A DNA stretch of 26,895 bases from a virus (IMGVR_UViG_3300043436_000282:1-26895), one strand, 5' to 3'; shown: positions 6,347-14,747, counted from the first letter of the stretch. Program-made: numbers and translations. The notes: generated by a model not told the origin, from the sequence alone.

Positions 6347-8068
6347 ATGAGTCTGTTCCAAAAGAAAACCGAATGCCCCCGCTGTACATCTAAAGGTGAA
6401 GACCGTAGCGGAGACAATCTCGCGGTCTATGATGACCATGTGTATTGTTTCAAGTGCAACTATCACCGTAACACAAAAGGAAAAGAGATGCTAGATGAAA
6501 CGACTACGATGCAGACTAAGGAGTTCAAGCCTATCGCTGGCTCTTACATTGATCTTGAGGATCGTGGTATTACGGAAAAGACTTGCCGACTCTATGGCTA
6601 TCAGGTAGCCAAGGTCAATGGCAAGGAGGTTCATGTCGCCAACTACTATCAGAATGGCGAGTTGCTAGGTCAGCATCTCCGTGGTCCTAACAAGCAGTTT
6701 GCTTGGAAGGGATCGGCAAAGGGTGCTGAGCTTTTTGGACAGAACCTATGGAAGAATGGCGGCAAGCGTCTGGTCATTACCGAGGGTGAGATCGACTGCA
6801 TGACTGTCAATCAGGTACTTGGCGGTACATGGCCTGTCGTATCCATTCCCAATGGGGCGCAGTCTGCTGCCAAGTCTATCCGTGATAACCTTGAGTTCAT
6901 CAATTCATATGCAGAGGTTGTCCTTTGCTTTGACATGGATGATCCGGGTATCAAGGCTGCTAACGAAGTGGCTGAGCTATTGCCTCCGGGCAAGTGCAAG
7001 ATTGCCAAGCTTCCCTACAAGGATGCCAATGAGTGTCTTGTCAATGCACAGACCAAGCAGCTTGTGTCTGCTATCTGGGAAGCGCACCAGTACTCTCCGG
7101 ATGAGATCCTCCACATCTCAAAGATCGTGGATACATCCGAGACAATCACTGCTACGAAGGTTTATCCCTTCCCCTATGATGGACTCTCCGAGTTTCTCAT
7201 CGGGCAGCGTGGTGGCGAGATTACCCTATGGGCATCCGGCACAGGCTCAGGCAAGTCTACTATCCTGCGTGAGCTGATGATGCACCACCTTTCCGAAGGT
7301 CGTAGCGTAGGCTGCATCATGCTTGAGGAGTCTCCGCAGGAGACAATGGATGACATGATCAGCCTCATGCTTAACAAGCCTGTCCGTGCTATCCGTGCCT
7401 GTCGTATGATGAATGACCTCCGTGTGCAGATGGGAAAGAATCCCATCAATATGCAGATGATTGATGATCTTACCGATGAAGAGTACTATACCGCCAAGCG
7501 CAAGCTCAGTGAGACTAGCTTCTACATCTATGATCACCTTGGCAATAATGCCATGCAGAATCTGCTTGCTCGTATGGAGTTCATGGCTGTGTCCCTTGGT
7601 GTTCAGGTAATCGTACTTGATCACATCACCGCTGCTGCGGCTGGTCTAATGGGAATGCAGGACAAGGACATTGAGGGTGGTGGTTCAGAGCGAATCATCA
7701 TCGACACATTGATGAAGGAACTGAGAGCATTGGCTGTTCGTACAGGTGTCCACATCGACATCGTATCTCAGCTGAAGAAGTCGGAGAAAGCGTATGAGGA
7801 AGGCGACCGCATTACTCTGCAGGATCTACGAGGCTCCGGTGCTTTGGCTAGTGTACCTAACACGGTCGTTGCCCTTGAGCGTGATCGCCAGAATGCAGAC
7901 CACAAGATTGCCAATACTACAATTGTTCGCGTACTCAAGAATCGCCTGACAGGTCGGGCGGGTATTGCTGCTACGCTGTTTTATGATCATACTACTGGTC
8001 GCCTCAAGGAGATCGGCTTTGCCGTTGCTGAGGATGGCTCACTAGTCTTTGAACCAGAGGAGAACTAA
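6347..8068 (+). CDS. Primase-helicase, T7 gp4-like, 573 aa
   Basis: A bifunctional replicative protein that makes RNA primers and unwinds the fork as a ring. An N-terminal zinc ribbon has C10, C13, C34 and C37. The TOPRIM primase domain shows VITEGEID with E146 and CFDMDD with D196 and D198. The RecA-like helicase domain has Walker A GTGSGKST (298-305), Walker B VIVLDHITA with D425, and a later QLKKSEKAYEEG...LRGSGALASVPN region typical of DnaB/gp4 helicases. Length matches T7 gp4 (566 residues), and the acidic C-terminus (FEPEEN) is like the gp4 tail that contacts polymerase. ATG 6347 follows the previous stop by 3 bases, and the stop is directly followed by the polymerase ATG. Confidence 0.97.
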   Translation: MSLFQKKTECPRCTSKGEDRSGDNLAVYDDHVYCFKCNYHRNTKGKEMLDETTTMQTKEFKPIAGSYIDLEDRGITEKTCRLYGYQVAKVNGKEVHVANYYQNGELLGQHLRGPNKQFAWKGSAKGAELFGQNLWKNGGKRLVITEGEIDCMTVNQVLGGTWPVVSIPNGAQSAAKSIRDNLEFINSYAEVVLCFDMDDPGIKAANEVAELLPPGKCKIAKLPYKDANECLVNAQTKQLVSAIWEAHQYSPDEILHISKIVDTSETITATKVYPFPYDGLSEFLIGQRGGEITLWASGTGSGKSTILRELMMHHLSEGRSVGCIMLEESPQETMDDMISLMLNKPVRAIRACRMMNDLRVQMGKNPINMQMIDDLTDEEYYTAKRKLSETSFYIYDHLGNNAMQNLLARMEFMAVSLGVQVIVLDHITAAAAGLMGMQDKDIEGGGSERIIIDTLMKELRALAVRTGVHIDIVSQLKKSEKAYEEGDRITLQDLRGSGALASVPNTVVALERDRQNADHKIANTTIVRVLKNRLTGRAGIAATLFYDHTTGRLKEIGFAVAEDGSLVFEPEEN

Positions 8069-9760
8069 ATGAAGGTATGCGTCCTTGACATCGAAGGTAA
8101 CGGATTGGGTGAGCTTATTCTTGACAGCAAGGGTAAGCCATATACAGAAGCGACTAGAGTTCTATGCGCCGCTACCAAGGTCAATGACGAAGACCCGATC
8201 CTTTGGCTAGAACATCAGATGAAAGATCTGATCAAGTACCTCAGTGAGATGCCCGTGATTATCGGACACAATATCTGGGGCTACGATTTTCCCGTAATGC
8301 GTAGACTGTACGGGATGGCGCGACCGAAGTGCATTGTTGATACGCTCGTTATCAGCAAGTTGATGCATCCAGACATCAACAATCACCCGCTAGGTGATAA
8401 CTCTCTGGCTTCTTGGGGCAAGTATCTCAAGTTCCCCAAGATGGATTACACAGGTGGATGGGCGCAGTACTCAGAAGAAATGGGTACTTACTGCTTGCAG
8501 GATGCCAGACTAGGTATGGCAATCTACAATGCACAGAAGCCATTCATCACGAAGAACAAGGACTTGGTTCGCTTTGAGAGCCAAGTGTCCGAGATACTAA
8601 TGGAGCAAGTAGAGCATGGATTTAATTACGACCGTGATGCAGGAGAGAAACTGTATCAAGACCTTATGCTGGAGAAGCTTGGCATTGAAGACGAGATGCG
8701 TCAGATCTTTCCTGACAAGCTTATCATTCGGCATTCGGAAAAGACAGGCAAGCGTCTGAAGGACAAGATCGAGACTTTCAATCCCGGTAGCCGACAGCAG
8801 ATTGCTTCCCGTCTTAACGAGAAGTATGGATGGGAGCCACCCCTGACCGACAAGGGTAATCCAAAGGTAGACGAAGCAGTGCTTGCTACCCTTGATTATC
8901 CCGAGGCAAAGAAGCTGACTGAGTATTTCAACAATGTCAAGCTTATGGGTATGGTTGAGGATTGGAACACCAGAGCAAACACAAGCAGAGATCACCGCAT
9001 TCACGGTGGCATCAATGCTCAGGGTGCTGCTACTGGTCGTTGCACACACAGCCAGCCCAACATTGCTCAGGTAAGTGGCGACCATCGTGCAAGAGAGCTG
9101 TGGATTGCAGACCCCGGAGATGTCGTTGTTGGTGCTGACTTGTCAGGTCTTGAGCTGCGTATGCTTGCTCACTTCATGGCTAAGTATGACAACGGTGAGT
9201 ATGCCAAGGTTCTCCTTACCGGAGATATTCATACACACAATCAGCAAGCTGCTGGTCTTGCGACTAGATCACTTGCCAAGTCATTCATCTACGCCTATCT
9301 ATACGGCGCAGGAGACAAGAAGATTGCTATGGTATGCGACTGCTCCGTTGATGCTGCTCGTAAGCTGCGTGAGCGTTTCCAGAAGGAAATCCCTGCACTT
9401 GCCAAGGTACAGGATGCCGTCAGGTTTGAGACAATCAAGACAGGAAAGGTTCGTCTGCCCGATGGTAGACAGGTTCCCGTCCGCAGTGAACACGCTGCCC
9501 TGAATACGCTCCTACAAGGCTCAGGCGCGGTCGTATCGAAGTACTGGATGGCTGAGGCTAGCAAGGCTGCGGCTCAATACAGGGCAAGCCAGCTTGCCTA
9601 CATCCATGACGAACTGCAGTACTCTTGTCCTAAGTCTTGTGCCGATAGTTTCGGCAAGGCTGTCACACAGGCTGCAACGACTGCTGGAGAAATGCTTAAG
9701 CTTAACATTCGTATTGATGCCGAGTATCGTGTCGGCACTAATTGGGCAGAAACCCATTAA
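8069..9760 (+). CDS. Family A DNA polymerase with 3'-5' exonuclease, T7 gp5-like, 563 aa
   Basis: The replicative polymerase. Exonuclease motifs: LDIEGNG (D7, E9), GHNIWGYDF (D73) and YCLQD (Y141, D145). Polymerase motifs: GADLSGLELR with D357 (motif A), RSLAKSFIYAYLYG with K404 and Y408 (motif B), and IHDELQ with D514, E515 (motif C). The thumb-palm block HRIHGGINAQGAATGR and the C-terminus VGTNWAETH line up with T7. Y408 matches T7 Y526, the residue that allows good use of dideoxynucleotides. The protein is about 140 residues shorter than T7 gp5 (704): most of the insertion that binds host thioredoxin is missing between residues about 215 and 240. Start abuts the primase-helicase stop, with GAGGAG upstream. 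Confidence 0.97.
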   Translation: MKVCVLDIEGNGLGELILDSKGKPYTEATRVLCAATKVNDEDPILWLEHQMKDLIKYLSEMPVIIGHNIWGYDFPVMRRLYGMARPKCIVDTLVISKLMHPDINNHPLGDNSLASWGKYLKFPKMDYTGGWAQYSEEMGTYCLQDARLGMAIYNAQKPFITKNKDLVRFESQVSEILMEQVEHGFNYDRDAGEKLYQDLMLEKLGIEDEMRQIFPDKLIIRHSEKTGKRLKDKIETFNPGSRQQIASRLNEKYGWEPPLTDKGNPKVDEAVLATLDYPEAKKLTEYFNNVKLMGMVEDWNTRANTSRDHRIHGGINAQGAATGRCTHSQPNIAQVSGDHRARELWIADPGDVVVGADLSGLELRMLAHFMAKYDNGEYAKVLLTGDIHTHNQQAAGLATRSLAKSFIYAYLYGAGDKKIAMVCDCSVDAARKLRERFQKEIPALAKVQDAVRFETIKTGKVRLPDGRQVPVRSEHAALNTLLQGSGAVVSKYWMAEASKAAAQYRASQLAYIHDELQYSCPKSCADSFGKAVTQAATTAGEMLKLNIRIDAEYRVGTNWAETH

Positions 9761-9768
9761 GGAGTAAC

Positions 9769-10101
9769 ATGAGTTCACTTACTATGTATATTGCTGGTCC
9801 GATGCGCGGCTATCCAAACCATAACTTTGACGCTTTCTATAATGCTGAGAAGAAGTGGCAGAAGAATCCGATGATTGGTAAGATTCACAATCCAGCCCGT
9901 ATGGATGAGGACGAGGGATTCGATCCGTCAACAGCGGTCGATTCCAAGGAACACCTACGGTCATGCATGAAGAGGGATCTGAATGCTATTCTAGACTGCA
10001 ATGCAATGGTAATGCTTCATGGATGGGAGCATTCCGAAGGAGCTAGAGTTGAGCATTCACTAGCCACTTATCTAGGGATGCCCATCTTCTATGAGAGTTA
10101 A
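9769..10101 (+). CDS. DUF4406 / nucleoside 2-deoxyribosyltransferase-like protein, 110 aa
   Basis: The start MSSLTMYIAGPMRGYPNHNF and the later DAFYNAEKKW, HNPARMD and CNAMVMLHGWEHSEGARVE segments match the DUF4406 pattern, a small Rossmann-like fold related to nucleoside 2-deoxyribosyltransferases. In that fold the GWExSxGAxxE block carries the catalytic Glu; here it is E102-type, near the C-terminus. ATG 9769 was chosen because AAGGAG lies directly upstream; an in-frame ATG at 9742 is inside the polymerase gene. The family's substrate is unknown in phages; salvage or exchange of nucleobases is possible. The end overlaps the next gene by 11 bases. Confidence 0.8.
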   Translation: MSSLTMYIAGPMRGYPNHNFDAFYNAEKKWQKNPMIGKIHNPARMDEDEGFDPSTAVDSKEHLRSCMKRDLNAILDCNAMVMLHGWEHSEGARVEHSLATYLGMPIFYES

Positions 10102-10594
10102 TGCGAGAATCTGTTTCTATAACTTCAAGAAATTACAAGGTTGGCGTTACTACTTCATTCGGCTACTATCTTGGAGCCGTCATACTCACGCTCATCTTGA
10201 GTTCGATCTGACCGAATCATTTGCCTATGTGGTAATTGACGGGCAGCAGATCCGCGCCCTAAAGTTGGGGCTACTACAAGAGTTGGGAATAGAGAAATAC
10301 TACGAGTTTAATGTCGGAGAGTTGGAGATGAATACCAAGGATATGCAATTCGCATACGCCTACCCAAAACTAAACTCAAAGACTATGATTATCTATCAAC
10401 TCTTTGGTCGCTTCATCGGAATGAAACGACCGTCAAGCTGTGTAACTTTTATTTGTGATTATTTAAAATTCAAGGGTTGGGATATTCCCGATCTCTTTAG
10501 TCCTCAAGAATTATGGGAGAGTCTCCATGCTGATAATAATGATCGGTGGTCCGGCCCGTGTGGGCAAAACCACTCTAGCCAAATGGCTAAGTGA
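10091..10594 (+). CDS. Putative permuted NlpC/P60-like (papain-fold) protein, 167 aa
   Basis: No firm identification. Two features suggest the permuted NlpC/P60 (YiiX-like) fold. First, an early basic hydrophobic segment (YFIRLLSWSRHTHAHLEF) has a His just after SR/T, in the position of the catalytic His. Second, a later PSSCVTFICDYLK block, followed by FSPQELWESL, has the Cys about 100 residues downstream. Known members are cysteine peptidases, amidases or acyltransferases; a cell-wall role would be possible but is not shown. It overlaps the upstream gene by 11 bases and the kinase-like gene downstream by 68 bases. A different-frame 36-codon ORF lies entirely within its 5' end. Confidence 0.55.
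   Translation: MRVNARICFYNFKKLQGWRYYFIRLLSWSRHTHAHLEFDLTESFAYVVIDGQQIRALKLGLLQELGIEKYYEFNVGELEMNTKDMQFAYAYPKLNSKTMIIYQLFGRFIGMKRPSSCVTFICDYLKFKGWDIPDLFSPQELWESLHADNNDRWSGPCGQNHSSQMAK
10101..10211 (+). CDS. Possible 36-aa membrane peptide in a different frame (overlapping)
   Basis: An ATG at 10101 forms TAATG with the stop of the DUF4406-like gene, the same junction used by many certain genes here. The 36-codon product has a polar start (MRESVSITSRNYKVG) and a strong C-terminal hydrophobic segment (YYLGAVILTLILSSI) long enough to span a membrane. It lies wholly inside the putative permuted NlpC/P60-like gene in another frame, so it may be an accident; the other frame also looks coding there. 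Confidence 0.25.
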   Translation: MRESVSITSRNYKVGVTTSFGYYLGAVILTLILSSI

Positions 10595-11258
10595 GTATGC
10601 CTACAACGAAGGCTATACTCCTGTAATCCTACCCTTTGCTCAGGCACTCAAGGATGAGGCAGAGAAGCGAGGCTACTCAAAGGATAAGAACCCAGAAGAG
10701 TACCGCGCTTTCTGCCAGACACTTGGCTCCGAAGCACGAAAGGAAGACGAGGATTTCTGGGTAAAGAAGTTCAAGGAGAAGATCAAGTTCATGTACGAGC
10801 AGGAGCAAAAGGCTTTGGCCGAAGATCCTGACACTTGGCATGAGAAGGTAATCATTGTCGATGACTGTCGATACATGAATGAGGTCGCTACTGCCAGAGA
10901 TCTAAAGGCACTGACTGTCTTTGTCTCAGCAGGAGATAGAGAGTTACCAGAAGCCAAGGCTGAATGGAGAACCCATGAGTCTGAGGCAATGGCTAACGCT
11001 CTTGAAAGCAACGACAAGAACTTCACTGAGGTTTTTGATTATGTTGTACGCAATGGTTTCTCAGAGCGGCAATACAAGAACAAGGCAACAGAGAAGTTTG
11101 AGGAATGGTTCCATATCCTGTCAGAAGGATTGGTTGGAAACCTATGCTCTTGTGAGATGTGTATTGCCTCAAGAGAAGACCGCGATCCTGATGCGGAGAG
11201 AGTTGTTCAACACATACTGGACATAATTCTAGGGGAAAAGAATGACGGAAAGACCTGA
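10527..11258 (+). CDS. Deoxynucleoside monophosphate kinase-like P-loop protein, 243 aa
   Basis: A P-loop NTP-binding protein: the N-terminus MLIIMIGGPARVGKTTL holds Walker A (GPARVGKT, K14). A mid-protein IIVDDCRYMNEV strand resembles the Asp-Asp/Arg block of phage dNMP kinases, and a charged helical lid-like region (KKFKEKIKFMYEQEQK) lies between them. Phage dNMP kinases convert dNMPs from degraded host DNA, and from ThyX, to dNDPs. The C-terminal 50 residues include a C-x-C-x2-C cluster (LCSCEMC), unusual for this family and possibly metal-binding. It overlaps the previous gene by 68 bases and the exonuclease by 17. The kinase assignment rests on fold and context, so an unrelated P-loop role is possible. 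Confidence 0.65.
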   Translation: MLIIMIGGPARVGKTTLAKWLSEYAYNEGYTPVILPFAQALKDEAEKRGYSKDKNPEEYRAFCQTLGSEARKEDEDFWVKKFKEKIKFMYEQEQKALAEDPDTWHEKVIIVDDCRYMNEVATARDLKALTVFVSAGDRELPEAKAEWRTHESEAMANALESNDKNFTEVFDYVVRNGFSERQYKNKATEKFEEWFHILSEGLVGNLCSCEMCIASREDRDPDAERVVQHILDIILGEKNDGKT

Positions 11259-12015
11259 TGTTGCTGTGCTTGATGGAGATATCCTATGCTACCGTGCTGC
11301 TTTCTGGGCAGACCAAGAGGGTGTGGAATACCTAGAGGAAAGACTTGAGCATGACATCAAGGCTTGGACTCCAGCTGGTATGACCAAGACCTATATTGCC
11401 ATGTCCTGCAGCCGCAAGGATAATTACAGACGGGACTTCTGGGAAGCTTATAAAGCCCACCGGGATGTCCGTAAGCAGACTCCAGATAGCATGGACTATG
11501 CTCTGGAGCTGATCAATCAGCACGACATTCTGACAGTTCCCCGGCTAGAGGCAGACGATATCATGGGTATCATGGCTTCCTCTGGCAAGGGTATTGCCGT
11601 GACAATCGACAAGGATCTAAGATCCGTACCCGGTTGGCACTGGAATCCAGACAAGGAACACACACCAGAGATTGTGGATGAGTATACCGCAGACCTGAAT
11701 TTCCACAAGCAGTGGATCATGGGAGATACTACGGATAACATCCCCGGTATCTGGAAGTGGGGTCCAGCCAAGGCTGAGAAGTGGCTAAAGTATGTCCACC
11801 CCCGGAACTGGTCGGCTGCTGTATTGGCAGCTTATGACCAAGCCAAGCCACAGGATGGCACTAAATACGATTATGATTACTGTTTGGCTATGGCTAGGTG
11901 CGTCCGCATCCTACGGGATGGCGAGTACGACAAGCAGACCAAGCAGATTAAACTATACTGCCCAATAGTTGGGGCTACTGAAGAACAAAACCAAGGAGAT
12001 ACTAATGGATACTAA
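11242..12015 (+). CDS. 5'-3' exonuclease, T7 gp6-like (PIN/FEN family), 257 aa
   Basis: Degrades DNA from 5' ends and removes RNA primers; in T7, gp6 also breaks down host DNA and aids concatemer processing. Visible acid-metal residues: LDGDILCYRAAF (D11, D13), LEADDIMG (the middle acidic block) and IDKDLRSVPG. The helix-three-turn-helix DNA-binding block is GDTTDNIPGIWKWGPAKAEKWL, where the Gly-Ile/Pro-Gly turns contact DNA. It is slightly shorter than T7 gp6 (300). The start overlaps the kinase-like gene by 17 bases and the end overlaps the dUTPase start by 11. Confidence 0.93.
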   Translation: MTERPDVAVLDGDILCYRAAFWADQEGVEYLEERLEHDIKAWTPAGMTKTYIAMSCSRKDNYRRDFWEAYKAHRDVRKQTPDSMDYALELINQHDILTVPRLEADDIMGIMASSGKGIAVTIDKDLRSVPGWHWNPDKEHTPEIVDEYTADLNFHKQWIMGDTTDNIPGIWKWGPAKAEKWLKYVHPRNWSAAVLAAYDQAKPQDGTKYDYDYCLAMARCVRILRDGEYDKQTKQIKLYCPIVGATEEQNQGDTNGY

Positions 12016-12520
12016 AGTTACTTGCTACGATACTAGCTCAGCTGTCTATGCTGATAACAATAATTACAATACTTCTACTTATTCCCATAGCCCAGCTGGT
12101 ATCCCTATGGTTCTCCATACTGACTATTGTAAACCCGAGTATAAGACTAAGGGTGCTGCAGGGGCTGATCTAAAGTCCGTGCTAAACCTCACTCTAGCTC
12201 CGGGTGCTGGTCATCTGATTTCGACCGGGGTATCTTTGGCTATTCCAGAGGGTTTCGTGGGTCTTGTATTCCCACGATCTGGTCTGGCCTCCAAAGGTAT
12301 CACCCTAAAGAATTCTGTTGGTGTTATCGACTCTGATTACCGAGGTGAGATTATGGTATCCTTGGTAAACAACTCATACGAGACTGTCGAAATCAACAAG
12401 GGTGATCGCATTGCACAGATTGTCTTCCTACCTGTTACTCAATTCCCATTCATCTCTGTCGATAAACTTCCAGAGACTGTAAGGGGTACTGGTGGTTTTG
12501 GAAGCACAGGAGGAAACTGA
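12005..12520 (+). CDS. dut: Trimeric dUTPase, 171 aa
   Basis: Hydrolyses dUTP to dUMP and pyrophosphate, keeping uracil out of DNA and supplying dUMP to ThyX. All five dUTPase motifs are present in order: GAAGADLKS (I), PRSGLASKGI (II), GVIDSDYRGEI (III, with the catalytic Asp), GDRIAQIVFLP (IV) and RGTGGFGSTG (V, the flexible Phe arm). About 30 residues precede motif I, a Ser/Asn/Tyr-rich extension (YADNNNYNTSTYSHSP) not needed for the fold. ATG 12005 was chosen over ATG 11969 because AAGGAG lies about 7 bases upstream of it. The stop overlaps the NrdJ start as TGATG. Confidence 0.96.
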   Translation: MDTKVTCYDTSSAVYADNNNYNTSTYSHSPAGIPMVLHTDYCKPEYKTKGAAGADLKSVLNLTLAPGAGHLISTGVSLAIPEGFVGLVFPRSGLASKGITLKNSVGVIDSDYRGEIMVSLVNNSYETVEINKGDRIAQIVFLPVTQFPFISVDKLPETVRGTGGFGSTGGN

Positions 12521-14412
12521 TGGATACATTTCAAAACTTTATTGCCATCTCTCGCTACAGTCGATGGATGGATTCTGAATCTCGCCGTGAGACTTGGGAT
12601 GAAACCGTGGATCGTTGGTGGAGTTACTTCACCGCCAAGGTTCCTGCCCTAGCCTCACGACCAGATGTTCGTGACGCAATTCTAAACCTTGAGGTATTAC
12701 CCTCAATGCGTGGGCTTATGACCGCAGGGCCAGCTTTGGACCGCGATCATACTGCCCTCTACAATTGCTCTTATCTTGAGATTGATTCACCACGATCATT
12801 CTCAAATCTAATGTACATTCTAATGTGCGGTACTGGTGTTGGCTATACTGTTGAGCGCAGATGCACTGACAAGTTGCCTACCATCCCCACAATACACAAG
12901 ATGTTCGATCAGGTAATGGTAGTCGATGACAGCCGTGAAGGTTGGTGCGACTCACTTCATAACCTAATCAAGAATCTTTACATGGGTGTCCACATCAAGT
13001 GGGACACCAGCAACATTCGCAAGGCTGGAGAAAGACTCAAGACTTTCGGAGGACGCGCAAGTGGTCCTGCCCCGCTTGAGGAAGTATTCCGCTTTGTCGT
13101 TCAGACATTCTACAAGGCTCAGGGACGAAGACTCACACCGCTTGAGTGTCACGACATTTGCTGCAAGATTGCTCAGTCAGTCATCGTTGGTGGCGTTCGC
13201 CGCTCAGCAATGATCTCTCTCAGTGATCTCGCGGATCGTGAGATGGCAACATGCAAGAGTGGTGCTTGGTGGGAATCATCAGGACACCGCGCCCTAGCCA
13301 ACAATTCCGCTGTGTACAATGGTCGCCCTTCAATGGGACAATTCCTAGAGGAGTGGACAGACCTGTACAATTCTCACAGCGGAGAGCGCGGTATCTGCAA
13401 CCGTGATGCGATGAAGGCTATTGCAGTCAAGGCTGGTCGTAGTGATGATTATTATTATGGGACCAACCCTTGCTCTGAGATTATCCTCAGACCAAATGAG
13501 TTCTGCAACCTATCGACCGTTGTAGTCCGCGCTTCAGATACACCTGAGACATTGGCTAAGAAGATTGAGATGGCTACAATCATCGGCACAATCCAAAGCA
13601 TGTTCACTCACTTCCCTTATCTTTCCCGTGAGGATTCCTCATGGACAAAGAACTGCGAAGAGGAGCGACTTCTTGGAGTGTCGATGACAGGCATCTTTGA
13701 CAACAAGCTGATGTCCGGAATCCTTGGTTACGGAAAGCTCAAGCATGTTCTTGAGAATCTCCGTGAGATTGCGATCAAGACAAATCTTGATTGGTCTAAG
13801 CAGCTGGGTATCAACCCAAGCAAGTCAATCACTTGCATCAAGCCAGAGGGAACTACCTCATGCTTGGCTAATTCGGCCAGCGGTCTGCACCCAAGATATG
13901 CCGAGCACTATTATCGTAGAGTTCGTATCGACAAGAAAGATCCGTTGTATCTGTTAATGCGTGATGCTCAGGTTCCTGTCGAAGACTGCGTAATGAATCC
14001 AGATTCAACAGCAGTATTCACATTCGCTCAGTCTGCTCCCTCCGGTTCTCTTACCCAAGATGAACTACAGGCAATCGACCACCTTAATCTGTGGCTCGCC
14101 TATCAGGAGCATTACTGCCAGCACAAGCCAAGCATCACCGTCAACTATTCCGACAGTGAGTTCATGCCAGTAGGACAGTGGGTATGGGAGAACTTTGACA
14201 AGATCTCCGGTATCTCCTTCCTTCCAAAGTCTGACCATGTATATGCTCAGGCTCCATTTGAGGCAATCACCAAGGAAATGTACGATGCTTATCAGATGAC
14301 TGCCGTGGATTTCAATGCCCTCTCATTGTATGAGAAGGTTGATACCACGACATCATCGCACACAATGGCATGCACCGCTGGTGCTTGCGAAATAATTGAT
14401 CTAACAAAGTGA
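12520..14412 (+). CDS. nrdJ: Class II (B12-dependent) ribonucleotide reductase, monomeric NrdJ, 630 aa
   Basis: Reduces ribonucleotides to deoxyribonucleotides using adenosylcobalamin, so the host must supply B12. It aligns with monomeric RTPR of Lactobacillus type: N-terminal redox Cys C83 (NCSYLEI), then N316-P-C318-S-E320, where C318 is the radical-carrying Cys and N316/E320 are the catalytic partners. C329 (FCNL) lies exactly 11 residues on, as in C408/C419 of the Lactobacillus enzyme. The C-terminal pair C618 and C623 (ACTAGACE) has the same five-residue spacing as that enzyme's C731/C736 shuttle. Length is somewhat below the Lactobacillus protein. No thioredoxin or second subunit gene lies nearby. 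TGATG overlap with dut shows one translational unit for dNTP supply. Confidence 0.95.
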   Translation: MDTFQNFIAISRYSRWMDSESRRETWDETVDRWWSYFTAKVPALASRPDVRDAILNLEVLPSMRGLMTAGPALDRDHTALYNCSYLEIDSPRSFSNLMYILMCGTGVGYTVERRCTDKLPTIPTIHKMFDQVMVVDDSREGWCDSLHNLIKNLYMGVHIKWDTSNIRKAGERLKTFGGRASGPAPLEEVFRFVVQTFYKAQGRRLTPLECHDICCKIAQSVIVGGVRRSAMISLSDLADREMATCKSGAWWESSGHRALANNSAVYNGRPSMGQFLEEWTDLYNSHSGERGICNRDAMKAIAVKAGRSDDYYYGTNPCSEIILRPNEFCNLSTVVVRASDTPETLAKKIEMATIIGTIQSMFTHFPYLSREDSSWTKNCEEERLLGVSMTGIFDNKLMSGILGYGKLKHVLENLREIAIKTNLDWSKQLGINPSKSITCIKPEGTTSCLANSASGLHPRYAEHYYRRVRIDKKDPLYLLMRDAQVPVEDCVMNPDSTAVFTFAQSAPSGSLTQDELQAIDHLNLWLAYQEHYCQHKPSITVNYSDSEFMPVGQWVWENFDKISGISFLPKSDHVYAQAPFEAITKEMYDAYQMTAVDFNALSLYEKVDTTTSSHTMACTAGACEIIDLTK

Positions 14413-14419
14413 GATAACT

Positions 14420-14620
14420 ATGATAAACGATGCGTCACAGGCTAAGACACGATTAGGATTATCTGTTCAAGTTGGTCCTTCAGAAATTAAACTAATGTTT
14501 AAGGATCTCTACAACGAGATTGAAAAACTTAATAAAGTAATTGAGAATCTCAATAATGAAATCCGAAAAATTTCCGAGAATAGATCCAGATCTAATAAAG
14601 ATACTGGAAGAAATATATAA
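14420..14620 (+). CDS. Small coiled-coil protein, 66 aa
   Basis: Not recognised. A long helix with regular hydrophobic spacing (LYNEIEKLNKVIENLNNEI) marks a short coiled coil, preceded by a polar segment and followed by a basic Ser/Arg/Asn tail (ENRSRSNKDTGRN). ATG 14420 has GAGATAAC directly upstream. The last 65 bases overlap the next ORF in another frame. No function can be assigned. Confidence 0.6.
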   Translation: MINDASQAKTRLGLSVQVGPSEIKLMFKDLYNEIEKLNKVIENLNNEIRKISENRSRSNKDTGRNI

Positions 14621-14747
14621 ACCTCTTGCTTACGAACCAGATATGTCTCAGGATGAGTTCGTAAGAAAAGCTGCTTATCGCGCAGGACAGATAGAGGTTG
14701 TCAATAAACTCAAAGCTGTCCTCAAACAGCAACAAGGAGGCAAGTAA
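14556..14747 (+). CDS. Small hypothetical protein upstream of the portal region, 63 aa
   Basis: Not recognised. ATG 14556 is favoured (MKSEKFPRIDPDLIKILEE); an in-frame ATG at 14541 is possible. The product is helical in character, with a SQDEFVRKAAYRAGQIEVVN block and a Gln/Lys-rich end (LKQQQGGK). The ribosome binding site is weak (GAGAATC), and the start lies inside the previous gene, which suggests coupled translation. Its end runs into the AAGGAGG site used by the next gene. Confidence 0.6.
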   Translation: MKSEKFPRIDPDLIKILEEIYKPLAYEPDMSQDEFVRKAAYRAGQIEVVNKLKAVLKQQQGGK

